Source: G963677445 sp963678275
GTDB taxonomy: Bacteria; Bacteroidota; Ignavibacteria; Ignavibacteriales; Melioribacteraceae
Length of the DNA stretch: 64,000 bases
Assembly: GCA_963678275.1 (NCBI GenBank)
Contig: OY782765.1
Location: 558,001-622,000, forward strand
Direction of reading: 5' to 3'
Positions 1 to 9,857 of the stretch are shown in pieces (position 1 is the stretch's first letter; each line of letters starts with the position of its first letter). Under the pieces are notes generated by a model that was given only the letters and a program-made list of their open reading frames with translations, did not search any database and was not told the DNA's origin. Position numbers and translations under genes: made by a program.

Positions 1-3000
1 GCTGCCCTTATTGACACTTCATATAGCTGGTTCTACATCCATGACAATTTCATCTTTGATTTCACCAACATGGTGACAGTTGATTCGGGAGCATTTACAT
101 GGGGCCAGAATGATGAAACAAAAATTCTGCCTTATGATTACGAGATGATGAACAGGCATATAACAAACGCAGAGTATGTTATTTTCTTAAGGAAAGCGCT
201 TTCTGAAAACAAAATAACAATCAACGGGAATGATATAAAGGACCTATCCGGAAATCTTCTTTTGCGTAAGGGTACTTTATGCGCGATAGAAGAAAACAGC
301 GGAGTATTCAGTATAAAACCGGGATATGAAAACCATCCTGTAACGCAGATATCCTGGTATGGCTCAAAGATGTTCTGTGATGAATATGGACTTCGCCTTC
401 CTAATGATATGGAATGGGAAAAAGCCGCCAGGGCCAACACCGGCAGTGATTATCCCTGGGGAGATACAACACCTGACGGCGAATACGCAAATTATAATGG
501 AAGCGGCGACCCGTGGGAGGATGAAGTAATTAAAACAACACCTTCAAAATTCTTTAATGGTAAGGAGAATGGGGAGGGATTCTATACACAGGATGCCGCT
601 TCACCTTATGGAATATATGATCTTGCCGGTAACGTATGGAGCTGGACAAGTACAAAACATAACAACCAGTACAGGCGCTTAAGAGGCGGATCATGGCAGG
701 GTCAGGCCGGGCTTATGAAGTCATGGCATGGCAGTTACGATAGTCCCGGCAATGTGGGGAGTTATGGTTTCCGTGGAGTTAAATCGGAAAGGATAAGAGT
801 AGTCAGTCCGAATGGAGGAGAGATATTCCAGGTTGGTCAGCCTGATACAATCCGCTGGATATCGGCAGATATATACCTCGTTAATATAGAATACAGCGCG
901 AACGGAGGGCAGCACTGGTCGATGGTCGGGCAGAATATTGTTGCTGATACCGGTTACTTTTCATGGACAATGCCGGATTCAGCATCATCGGAAAGTTATA
1001 TCAGGGTAACCAGTGTTCTGGAACCTGAGCTTATCGATATGTCAGACGCTCAGTTTTATATCCATGATGACGGGCAGCTTGGTTTCAGTTATATAAATAT
1101 TCCGGCGGGAGAATTTTCATCCGGCGACACAACAAAGAACCTGCCTTATGAATATAAGATAATGGACAGGAACATCACAAACGCCGAATATATGATATTC
1201 CTTGAAAAGGCTAAATCAACAGGACTGATAACCATTTCAAGTGGTCAGGTAAAAGATACGCAGTCACGGGTGCTTACAAATCTGAATCTGGCATATACCG
1301 CGATAGATTTCTCAAATAATAAGTTCAGCATTAAACCGGGTTACGTTAATCATCCTGTGATGGGACTAACCTGGTATGGAGCGAATGCTTTCGCTGAATA
1401 TTACGGCCTGCGACTGCCCACAGAAGATGAATGGGAAAAAGCCTCACGCGGTGATGACGGCAGGATATATCCCTGGGGTAATGAGATAACAGGGGCAAAC
1501 GCGAACTATTCAGGCAGCGGCGATCCCTGGGAAGGAACAACTATCCCGACCACCCCTGTAAGGTTCTATAATGGACAGCAATATAATGGTTTCCAGACCA
1601 GCGCGTCAGAATCATACTACGGATTATATGATATGGCAGGCAACGTATGGGAATGGACAAGCACCGATGAAGGTGGAAACAAAATTCTGAAAGGGGGTTC
1701 ATATCTTGTGCCTCCGGCATCCCTGGTATCGTCATACAGGGTAGCGACAACACCCGCGGACCTGAATATTTACGGATTCCGCCTTGTTGAAGCAGAAGGC
1801 TTGCAGGTAACACACCCGGCAGGTGGTGAAATGCTTGAGCAGTATGAACCGACCCAGATAACCTGGCAGAGCAGTCAGATACAGAATGTAAAGATTGAAC
1901 TTTCAACCAATAATGGAACCACCTGGAGTGTGCTGGCAGAAAGTGTGCCGGCGGCCCAGGGAAGTTACAACTGGATCCCGACAGTCTTATCAGCGGAATA
2001 TCTGGTCAGAATATCAGCGGTTGAAGACCCCGCAATATTCGATCTTTCGAACAGCACATTCACAGTATTCGCGCAGTATGTAACGGTAATTACTCCGAAT
2101 GGCGGCGGTTCATGGGAAGTAGGGGATACAGAGACTATCTCGTGGGAGTCAGCGGAGCTAAACATGCTGAAGATTGAACTGAGCACCGACAACGGAACCA
2201 ACTGGATTGTTATAGGGGATTCAGTCTCAGCAGCCTTAGGAAGCCACCAGTGGAAAGTAACGAATGTTCCTTCAACACAGTGTCTGGTTAAGATCACTGA
2301 TAAGGACGGCGCTGATGAAAGTGATGTAAGTGACGCTGTATTCACCATCAAACAGCCGTTGATAAATGTTACAGCGCCTACAGCAGGTCAGCAGATAAAT
2401 GTAAATGATCCGGTAGTGATCAACTGGCAGATAGATGAAAGATTGCAGGCAAAAGGAAGAGCGGTTGAAAATGTGAGAATAGAGCTTACAACCGATGGAG
2501 AAGTAACCTGGGATACTCTGACCGCTTCAATTCCTGCCAGCGCGGGAACCTACTCCTGGGATAATCCTGATAACATCCTTTCAGATGAATGCAAGGTTAA
2601 AATAATCGATACCGAACATGATGATATATACGGTTTGAGTGGTTATTTCCAGATAGTAGAGCAGAATCTGGTGGCCATTATAACAGCCGACTCAATTTGG
2701 ATGGATACGAATCTGGATGGAGAGGACATTGGCGTTCTTGATTCAAGAGGTACTATAGTTTCTGGTTACCAAATAACAGGGCGTGACTGGTATATAAATG
2801 GTATAAAAAGCCTGTTGCATAGTGATACACTTGAAGTATCATTAAAAACTGGTACAAATCATGTGAAAGTAGTTGTGAATACAAGTGTCGGAGTTTCAGA
2901 TAGTGCAGAGATGTATATTGATGTATACAGTTATACTTTTACAACTAATGGCGAAATATACAGCGGTGTGTGTAAACTCGAGAAAGGAGATGATGACGTC

Positions 3001-5211
3001 TATTTCTTATCATCGACTGATGGAAAAATTTACAAAATTGATTCATTGGGAACCCAGCTTCAGTACGGGGAAACGGATGCAAGTATATTGTCTACTCTTG
3101 CTATAACTAGCTTTACTCGAAATGGAAGTACCTTGATGCATGTTGGTTCTGATGATAATAAAATCCATTGTTTCAATGAAAACTGCGTTCCGATTGCAGA
3201 TAAAGGATTGGGTGACATGATACAATCTTCGCCAACCATATCTCATCAGGAACATACCATTTATATTGGTGTGGAAAACGAAAACCTGTCTGCAAAATAT
3301 TTTGATTCTACATTAGCTATTTATATCCCAAATTGGGATTTCCAGACCAGGGGTCCCGTAAAATCATCACCAGCGGTTATTGAAATCGGAAGTACAAAAA
3401 ACTATATTTATTTTGGTTCTATGGGCAATCCCTCCGAGAATGATTATCCTACTTTTTATATTCTCGAAGATATTGGCGTCGACAAAAATTTAATAAAAGA
3501 AATGATTATGGATGAATATACTGCAATTATATTTTCCAGTCCAGCTATCTATCAAGATGAAAATGATGTCTTCATTTATTTTACCACCGGAAATGGATAT
3601 TTGTATAAAGTAAATATTGATGGTACACAATATTCCAAAGTGTACATCGAAGGTGCGAATATCTCTTCTTCTCCTGTTATAGGTAAAAACGATATTGTAT
3701 ATGTGGCAACCGAAAATGGTTTATTGTTGGGCTATGAATTTGATTTTAACAGTAATTCATTACGTGCCAAATCTTATGTCACCGGCTCTGCCGGCTTCAC
3801 TGGCACTCCTGCTATTGGTAAAGATGGGAAAATATACATAGGAGATAAAGCGGGAAGATTTTATGCTTTTGAAGATATTGGAGAAGAGGAATTGAAACTT
3901 ATCTGGTATCTTGATCTTGACGGTACATCTATTGAGGCACCAACATTGATCACTGAGTCCGGACTTATATTTATCGGAGCGTTAGATGGAAATGTATATA
4001 TAATGAGAGACCGGAATTATGTTAGAGAAGACTTTGTAATTGACGCCTATAATTACAAATGGCCCACATTCAAAGGCGATAATATGAGAAACCAGGTTAT
4101 TCAGGTGCCTGAATCAATAATTATGAGTATTCCATATGATGAAGGATGGAATATGACCTCTGTACCACTACTTTCACCTGATATGTCAGTAGAAAATATC
4201 TATCCTGCACCTGAAGTAACAACGACTGTTTATAAATTTGATAACGGGTATGTGGCGGTTGATACAACGAAAAACGGTGAAGGTTATTGGGTCAAATTCA
4301 ACTATGAGGTGGATCTAAATTACTCAGGATACGAATTAAATGATACGATTGATGTGAAAATGGGTTGGAACATGATTGGGCCATTTTCAGAACCAGTTGC
4401 GGTAGAAACCCAGATCAATTCTATTCCTGATGGCATTATAGGGTCATCTTTTTATGGTTTCAGTAGCGGCTATGATATCGCTGATACTTTACACCCTGGA
4501 AGGGGTTATTGGATTAAAGTGACAGAAGATGGTCAAATAGTATTTTTAACTGCAACAGAAAATCCAATCTCCAAGATCACAAAACGAACCGAAGTTGATA
4601 AGAAATGGGGTAAGTTAATAATCTGTGACAACGCAGGAGATCAAAAAACATTATATAGTTCTGATAGGAACACAAATATTGCCTTATTCGAACTCCCGCC
4701 GCTCCCGCCAGCAGAAATATTTGATGCCCGGTTTGGCAATAACGGTTTTGCGGCTATGCTGAATGATGTGAGTGAAGATATTCATATCAGTTCGGTCAAT
4801 TACCCGGTTACAATACGGATTGAAGGATTGAACGCGAAAATAACAGATAAAGCGGGTACTTTCGCGGAAGTTATACGTGACGGTGGTGAATTTGTGCTGA
4901 GTGATCCGAATATCAAAACACTCAGTATCTCAGCTATCGAAATCCCTGTAGATTATGTTCTTATGCAGAATTACCCGAATCCGTTTAATCCTGAAACTAC
5001 AATTCAATTTGGATTGCCTGAAGAAACAAGGGTAGAAATAATCATCTATGACATGCTGGGTCAGAAAGTGGAAACACTTCATAAAGGAAATATGCTGCCC
5101 GGTTACCACAAGCTCATATTCGACGGCGCCGGATACGCTTCAGGAACATATATATATGAAATGAGAACATCAGCCTTCGGATCGGTTAAGAAGATGCTGC
5201 TGATAAAATAA
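1..5211 (+). CDS. Large multidomain T9SS-secreted protein, 5' end outside the window
   Basis: The frame is open from base 1, and its first residues match the junction before the second internal repeat, so the start lies upstream. Order by base position: FGE-sulfatase/C-type-lectin-like domain (about 94-780), Ig-like Kre9/KNH-type module (790-1070), second FGE-like domain (1090-1800), three more Ig-like modules (1800-2660), a linker, a PQQ-type beta-propeller (2935-4070), a domain with repeated GWNM...GYW(V/I)K motifs (4120-4560), and the T9SS type A sorting domain (4950-5211, NYPNPFNP, ending MLLIK). FGE-like copies keep the GLRLP, WEKA, YPWG, GNVW and YGFR landmarks but have no cysteine in the C-terminal part where FGE holds its catalytic pair. 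Probably a surface adhesin or binding protein; ligand unknown. A good terminator follows. Confidence 0.9.
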   Translation, partial: AALIDTSYSWFYIHDNFIFDFTNMVTVDSGAFTWGQNDETKILPYDYEMMNRHITNAEYVIFLRKALSENKITINGNDIKDLSGNLLLRKGTLCAIEENSGVFSIKPGYENHPVTQISWYGSKMFCDEYGLRLPNDMEWEKAARANTGSDYPWGDTTPDGEYANYNGSGDPWEDEVIKTTPSKFFNGKENGEGFYTQDAASPYGIYDLAGNVWSWTSTKHNNQYRRLRGGSWQGQAGLMKSWHGSYDSPGNVGSYGFRGVKSERIRVVSPNGGEIFQVGQPDTIRWISADIYLVNIEYSANGGQHWSMVGQNIVADTGYFSWTMPDSASSESYIRVTSVLEPELIDMSDAQFYIHDDGQLGFSYINIPAGEFSSGDTTKNLPYEYKIMDRNITNAEYMIFLEKAKSTGLITISSGQVKDTQSRVLTNLNLAYTAIDFSNNKFSIKPGYVNHPVMGLTWYGANAFAEYYGLRLPTEDEWEKASRGDDGRIYPWGNEITGANANYSGSGDPWEGTTIPTTPVRFYNGQQYNGFQTSASESYYGLYDMAGNVWEWTSTDEGGNKILKGGSYLVPPASLVSSYRVATTPADLNIYGFRLVEAEGLQVTHPAGGEMLEQYEPTQITWQSSQIQNVKIELSTNNGTTWSVLAESVPAAQGSYNWIPTVLSAEYLVRISAVEDPAIFDLSNSTFTVFAQYVTVITPNGGGSWEVGDTETISWESAELNMLKIELSTDNGTNWIVIGDSVSAALGSHQWKVTNVPSTQCLVKITDKDGADESDVSDAVFTIKQPLINVTAPTAGQQINVNDPVVINWQIDERLQAKGRAVENVRIELTTDGEVTWDTLTASIPASAGTYSWDNPDNILSDECKVKIIDTEHDDIYGLSGYFQIVEQNLVAIITADSIWMDTNLDGEDIGVLDSRGTIVSGYQITGRDWYINGIKSLLHSDTLEVSLKTGTNHVKVVVNTSVGVSDSAEMYIDVYSYTFTTNGEIYSGVCKLEKGDDDVYFLSSTDGKIYKIDSLGTQLQYGETDASILSTLAITSFTRNGSTLMHVGSDDNKIHCFNENCVPIADKGLGDMIQSSPTISHQEHTIYIGVENENLSAKYFDSTLAIYIPNWDFQTRGPVKSSPAVIEIGSTKNYIYFGSMGNPSENDYPTFYILEDIGVDKNLIKEMIMDEYTAIIFSSPAIYQDENDVFIYFTTGNGYLYKVNIDGTQYSKVYIEGANISSSPVIGKNDIVYVATENGLLLGYEFDFNSNSLRAKSYVTGSAGFTGTPAIGKDGKIYIGDKAGRFYAFEDIGEEELKLIWYLDLDGTSIEAPTLITESGLIFIGALDGNVYIMRDRNYVREDFVIDAYNYKWPTFKGDNMRNQVIQVPESIIMSIPYDEGWNMTSVPLLSPDMSVENIYPAPEVTTTVYKFDNGYVAVDTTKNGEGYWVKFNYEVDLNYSGYELNDTIDVKMGWNMIGPFSEPVAVETQINSIPDGIIGSSFYGFSSGYDIADTLHPGRGYWIKVTEDGQIVFLTATENPISKITKRTEVDKKWGKLIICDNAGDQKTLYSSDRNTNIALFELPPLPPAEIFDARFGNNGFAAMLNDVSEDIHISSVNYPVTIRIEGLNAKITDKAGTFAEVIRDGGEFVLSDPNIKTLSISAIEIPVDYVLMQNYPNPFNPETTIQFGLPEETRVEIIIYDMLGQKVETLHKGNMLPGYHKLIFDGAGYASGTYIYEMRTSAFGSVKKMLLIK

Positions 5212-5234
5212 ACAGTTAGTAATCTGGTTTTATT

Positions 5235-5258
5235 AAAGGGCGCTTCGGCGCCCTTTTT
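5235..5258 (+). terminator. Rho-independent terminator of the multidomain T9SS gene
   Basis: GGGCGC at 5238-5243 and GCGCCC at 5248-5253 close on a TTCG tetraloop; the stem is extended by A/T pairs and followed by a T run. It sits 24 bases after the stop codon. Confidence 0.92.
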
Positions 5259-5707
5259 ATTATCATCGTTGAGAATTGATTTTTAGCTTATTTTTTGCAG
5301 TCTTGACTTTTTTTGCCTGCTCGCCGCAGGAGTGTTACTTTTTGTGTCTCCAGAGGAGTCCTATGGACAAGACAAAAAGTAAGGGCATCTTTAATAAGAT
5401 ATATTTGGTAAGATTAATGACAATTCTCATCGGTTTTGACTTTACCATCTGAGGAAAATTTTAAATTATTTCACGCAAGAAAAATTATAAACACAATTCT
5501 TTTTAACAGAATTCCTGATACAAGTGGCATACGTATATACGCAATATAAAATCTATGTTGTTTTATTTTAATACATTATATATCTGATGTCAGGAGCCCT
5601 GTAGTAATTGTTAATTCCTGAATAAAAATTGTAATAGATTAATTGTTATTCTTATATTTAATTGTGAAATTAAACAGAGTGACATGAATCAATTTTTCTG
5701 GGAAAAA
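5259..5707. other. Intergenic region with an 11-bp inverted repeat
   Basis: No coding sequence is supported here. The region holds the imperfect inverted repeat TTACTTTTTGT (5335-5345) / ACAAAAAGTAA (5372-5382), with a purine-rich loop. The AT-rich stretch 5480-5680 presumably contains the promoter of the downstream sensor gene, but I cannot place its boxes. Confidence 0.5.
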
Positions 5708-8700
5708 ATGAAAAATATAATCCTTTTTCTTCTCGTGTTAATCAGCCAGTTATTTGCGCAGGAACAATTCAGGTTTAAAAAATTAAACCAGGATCACGGA
5801 CTTTCTTCCAACAGTGTTCAAAAAATCTTTCAGGATAGTCTCGGATTTATTTGGATTGGCACACAAGATGGATTAAACAGATTTGACGGATTCAATTTTA
5901 AACTATACACTTCGGGAAAAGATTCATCCAACCTCAAGGGCAAACAAATTATTTCAGCAATTGTTGATCCGGAAAATAATATCTGGATAGGTACGAAAGA
6001 CAATGGTGTAAATAAAATAAGCTACAACACAAATATTATTAATAAATTTCCACCGGCTGAAAATGGGGAGGAAGGTCTCACAGATGGTAATGTTATGAGC
6101 ATCATATCCTCCAGGGATGGCAGGGTATATTTTGGAACCAGAAGCGGAGGACTGAATTATCTGGATGAAGTATCGGGGGAAATTAAACAGAGAGGGGCTG
6201 CTGATCTTAAAATAATGTCCATGCATTATACTCCCGAAAACAAATTAATTATCGGCACTGAAAATAAACAGGGGCTTTATTTACTGGATTGTTCATCGGA
6301 GGAATTAAAGTCAATTGAGCTGCCCGGAAATGTTAAGCCTGACATACTAACTATCAGCGAAGGAATAAATGGCAATATTTTAATCGGCTCCAATGAAGGA
6401 GTATATTGTGTAAATTCCGGATCATATACTTATTCGGAAGCAGATACGAAAATCTTCAGCAAACTTAAAGGGCGTAGCATAACATCATTCGCGATTGATC
6501 AGGAGGGAAACACCTGGATTGGAACAAAAAAAAGCGGATTATATTTATTGAATAAAGCGGGCAAACTGATAAGTATGGAAGATTATAATTTCCCGGCGAA
6601 ACGTATTGAGACACTTCTGGCAGACAAACAAGGTATGCTCTGGATCGGGACATATAACATGGGGGTATTTATATATGATAAATTATTATCAGCTTTTAAC
6701 TTACTGACAAATGTTAATGGCAGGAATCTGAAACTATCTGATTTTCAGGTATCCTCAATGGCAGAGGATAGTTATGGGAAAATCTGGATAGGCACCTGGG
6801 AGGGGGGAATAAATATATTTGACAGGAAAGAAAAAGAAATAAAATTACTCACTTCGGAGAATGGACTATCGGGAGACGCAGTTTTTTCCCTTTTCTCCGA
6901 CAGCAAAGGGTATATTTGGGCCGGAACTTGGGGATTCGGATTAAACAAGATTGATCCGGTATCGAATAAAATACAGATATACCGGCATGAAAAAGGAAAA
7001 CCGGGGACGCTGAGTAATAATTATATCTTCGCTGTTGAAGAGGACAATATCGGTAATATTTATGCGGGCGCTTTTCATGGCGGGCTCAATGTCCTCGATA
7101 AAAAAAAGGGAGAGTGGCATCAGCCCGATTTATTAAAAGGAGAAGTTTTCAGCGTAATTTCAATATTAATGGATAAGAAGCAGCGTCTGTGGCTTGGCAC
7201 ATTGCAGAATGGTGTAATCTGTTATAATACCATATCAGGTGAAACGAGAAATTACAGGGAAGGGGAAATCTCAAATAATGAGGTCCTTTCACTGGCGCTT
7301 GACGGGAAAGGAAATATTTGGGCCGGTACTGATGCCGGATTAAACAGGATTACTCCTGGAAATGAAAGGATAAACATATATACCACCGAAAACGGATTGC
7401 CGAACAGTACAATAAACGGGCTGGTATTTGAAGATTCTGTTAAATTATGGATCAGCACAAATAATGGTCTGATTAAAATGGATACGGAACGGGGCAAATT
7501 TTTTTGTTATACTACAAAAGATGGACTCCCATCAAATGAGTTTATCCAGTCCGGCTATTTTAAGGATAATTCCGGTACAATATTTTTTGCCAGCTCTAAA
7601 GGTTTGGTTTATTTTACTCCGGATGATTTGAGAACAAATGGATATATACCTCCATTATACATAACCGATTTCGAAAAGTATTATAAATCAGTTGATCTTG
7701 GCGCGAGCGTTTACAATCTTGAGAAAATTGGACTGAATTACAGTGATTATTTATTTGGATTTCAGTTCGCGATGCTTGATTACAGGAATCCCTCATCAGT
7801 TAGCTACAGTTATTACATAGAGGGACTTTATAATGACTGGATTACTTTGGGCCAAAGACATGAAATTACGCTTATGGATATGTCACCCGGCGCTTATACA
7901 TTAACAATCAGAGCCGATGCACGCGATTCAGGCGTAAAAGAAATTGGGCTGGACCTTAATATTTCGCCACCATTCTGGCAGACCATCTGGTTTATTTTAC
8001 TAATGGTTCTCATTCTTTCAGCAGTTATTTATTTAGTTATTAAAGCAGCTCTCGAAAGAGACAGAATGAAAATTGAACTAAATGCGGCGAGAGATATGCA
8101 GATGAAACTTATCCCGGAAAAGTTTCCTCAATCGGATAAACTGAAAGTATGGGGAGAATGTATTCCAACCTATGAGGTAGGGGGGGATGCTTTTGATGTA
8201 TTCTGGATGGATAAAGAGAAGAACAGACTGGCCGTAACCACCTCAGATGTATCAGGTAAAGGAATGAAAGCCTCAATGGCGCTTGTGATGGCAAACGGAA
8301 TGATGCACCAGATAGTTGATACAGGTATTATATCACCTGCTGATGTACTAACAAAGCTGAATAAATCGTTAAAAAAGCACAAACCTGAAAAAAAACAGTT
8401 TGCGGCTGTAAATTTTGGAATCTTTGATTTAATTAAAAGAGAGTTTATTTTTTCAAGCGCCGGTCAGCCTGAAATAATCAGGGTCAGAAACCGAAAGGCA
8501 AAACTATTGGCAACCCGCGATCCCAGGGTCCCTGCCGGTACAATAGATTTACTGCCTTATGTGGATGAAATAATTGATATCGAGAATGGTGATCTTTTCG
8601 CGTTTTACAGCGACGCGTTTCCTGAAACATTAAATAAGTCTGAAGAACAATATGGTTATGACAGAATGTTCGCTTTTCTTGAAACTAACTCGGAGGAGGA

Positions 8701-8806
8701 ACCTCAGAAATTAGTAAAAAGGATGATAAAAGAACTTAACAAATATGCTGGAAAAGATAACCAGTATGATGACACAACTCTTTTAATCGTAAGGATTTGC
8801 GGCTGA
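5708..8806 (+). CDS. Two-propeller sensor with Y_Y_Y domain and SpoIIE/PP2C phosphatase output
   Basis: Membrane sensor of 1032 residues. The start at 5708 is preferred over 5684 because it has GGGA four bases upstream and begins a clean signal peptide ending ...LFAQ. About 14 Reg_prop blades follow (recurring (I/L)W(I/A)GT...G(L/V)), enough for two seven-bladed propellers, then a Y_Y_Y Ig-like domain, one membrane helix near residues 755-780 and a cytoplasmic SpoIIE-type PP2C domain. Metal-binding acidic motifs are present: GGDAFD, SDVSGKG, YSDAFPE and DDTT. The periplasmic half matches hybrid two-component sensors of Bacteroidetes, which normally end in a histidine kinase; here the output would dephosphorylate a serine/threonine-phosphorylated partner, perhaps an anti-sigma-factor antagonist. 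No such partner is encoded nearby. The stop codon abuts the convergent neighbour's stop. Confidence 0.9.
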   Translation: MKNIILFLLVLISQLFAQEQFRFKKLNQDHGLSSNSVQKIFQDSLGFIWIGTQDGLNRFDGFNFKLYTSGKDSSNLKGKQIISAIVDPENNIWIGTKDNGVNKISYNTNIINKFPPAENGEEGLTDGNVMSIISSRDGRVYFGTRSGGLNYLDEVSGEIKQRGAADLKIMSMHYTPENKLIIGTENKQGLYLLDCSSEELKSIELPGNVKPDILTISEGINGNILIGSNEGVYCVNSGSYTYSEADTKIFSKLKGRSITSFAIDQEGNTWIGTKKSGLYLLNKAGKLISMEDYNFPAKRIETLLADKQGMLWIGTYNMGVFIYDKLLSAFNLLTNVNGRNLKLSDFQVSSMAEDSYGKIWIGTWEGGINIFDRKEKEIKLLTSENGLSGDAVFSLFSDSKGYIWAGTWGFGLNKIDPVSNKIQIYRHEKGKPGTLSNNYIFAVEEDNIGNIYAGAFHGGLNVLDKKKGEWHQPDLLKGEVFSVISILMDKKQRLWLGTLQNGVICYNTISGETRNYREGEISNNEVLSLALDGKGNIWAGTDAGLNRITPGNERINIYTTENGLPNSTINGLVFEDSVKLWISTNNGLIKMDTERGKFFCYTTKDGLPSNEFIQSGYFKDNSGTIFFASSKGLVYFTPDDLRTNGYIPPLYITDFEKYYKSVDLGASVYNLEKIGLNYSDYLFGFQFAMLDYRNPSSVSYSYYIEGLYNDWITLGQRHEITLMDMSPGAYTLTIRADARDSGVKEIGLDLNISPPFWQTIWFILLMVLILSAVIYLVIKAALERDRMKIELNAARDMQMKLIPEKFPQSDKLKVWGECIPTYEVGGDAFDVFWMDKEKNRLAVTTSDVSGKGMKASMALVMANGMMHQIVDTGIISPADVLTKLNKSLKKHKPEKKQFAAVNFGIFDLIKREFIFSSAGQPEIIRVRNRKAKLLATRDPRVPAGTIDLLPYVDEIIDIENGDLFAFYSDAFPETLNKSEEQYGYDRMFAFLETNSEEEPQKLVKRMIKELNKYAGKDNQYDDTTLLIVRICG

Positions 8807-9769
8807 TCAGCTTAAGCTTTTTATAATATCTTCCGCGGCGGCCATTCCTGATAGGGCTGTCTCTTCCACTTTGCTTTTGGTGAAACTGTCGCCTGCAAAC
8901 CAGAGGGGCCCGGGCGCTGCTGTGAATAAAAAGCCGCGGCTGGAATCAGATTTATTGAATCCATATTTCCACCGGTGAAGCTGAATATTTTGAATATTTC
9001 CTTCCATGAATGGCAAAATTTCTTCCTTTAGATCAGAGATGATATTTCTATCTTCCTTATCATAATGAAGCTCTGAATATTCGGGTGAACAATGTACTGT
9101 CAAAGCTGTTGTTTCCGATGGCAAACCTTTACGGCGGTTATCAGCTATCCAGGCAATTTTTTTGTTTCGAAGACTGACTTTTCCCTCATCATGCAGTCTT
9201 GATTTACCATCCACAGTTACCATCAGGGTGAGAACAGGGAAGTACATTATTTCTTTCAGCATCTTCATAGTTTCTTCATCTGGTTCAAGACCTGAATTAT
9301 GAAGCAGTTCAAGGGTCTGAGGGGCAGGTATTGTAATCAATAATTTGTCGGCGAAATAATTTTCACCTTCACTTGTTATCAGCTCCCAGCGGTCATTAAA
9401 GTTAAGTCTGGCAATTTTTTTATTCTGGTAAAGATTCAGTCCTTTTGCCATCTCGACCAAAATATTACGCATACTGTAAATACCGCGCCATGCAGTTTTG
9501 CTTTCTTGTGTCAGGAACCATTGACGAACCAGATTATCTTTCTCCCATCTGGTTATCATATCACGGAATTTTTGATTTTCAGATGTGAAAAATTGTGCGC
9601 CATAATCAAATATTGCTTGTCCGAGTCCCGGTATATCAACTCTTTTTGAAGCAAATCGGCCCCCCGGCGCTTTACCTTTATCGAAAATAATTACTTCACA
9701 GCCTTGTTGTTGCAATGTCCGAGCCGCGGTGATGCCCGAAATTCCTGATCCAATTATGGCAATATTCAT
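8807..9769 (-). CDS. Renalase-like FAD-dependent amine oxidase family protein
   Basis: A 320-residue flavoprotein. The N-terminus has a Rossmann FAD/NAD-binding motif GSGISG (residues 7-12) followed by an acidic strand end (IIFDKG) and the GGR motif seen in renalase and amine-oxidase relatives. The C-terminal FAGDSF segment is the second FAD contact typical of the fold. No signal peptide or membrane segment, so cytoplasmic. Bacterial renalase-like proteins oxidise abnormal dihydro-nicotinamide isomers, but that substrate is only family knowledge. The gene stands alone: its stop codon directly touches that of the convergent sensor gene (TGATCA at 8804-8809) with no spacer. Confidence 0.82.
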   Translation of the reverse strand: MNIAIIGSGISGITAARTLQQQGCEVIIFDKGKAPGGRFASKRVDIPGLGQAIFDYGAQFFTSENQKFRDMITRWEKDNLVRQWFLTQESKTAWRGIYSMRNILVEMAKGLNLYQNKKIARLNFNDRWELITSEGENYFADKLLITIPAPQTLELLHNSGLEPDEETMKMLKEIMYFPVLTLMVTVDGKSRLHDEGKVSLRNKKIAWIADNRRKGLPSETTALTVHCSPEYSELHYDKEDRNIISDLKEEILPFMEGNIQNIQLHRWKYGFNKSDSSRGFLFTAAPGPLWFAGDSFTKSKVEETALSGMAAAEDIIKSLS

Positions 9770-9857
9770 TTTTTATAATCCGAATAAATTGATTTGTTCA
9801 TCGTCACTTCTATTTAATGAACCTAAAAACTGATTATCCGGTTTCAATAATGCCAGA

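Noticed and set aside
94..1800. Functional formylglycine-generating enzyme for the sulfatases
   Set aside because: Neither FGE-like domain has the C-terminal cysteine pair, and the protein is a secreted T9SS cargo.
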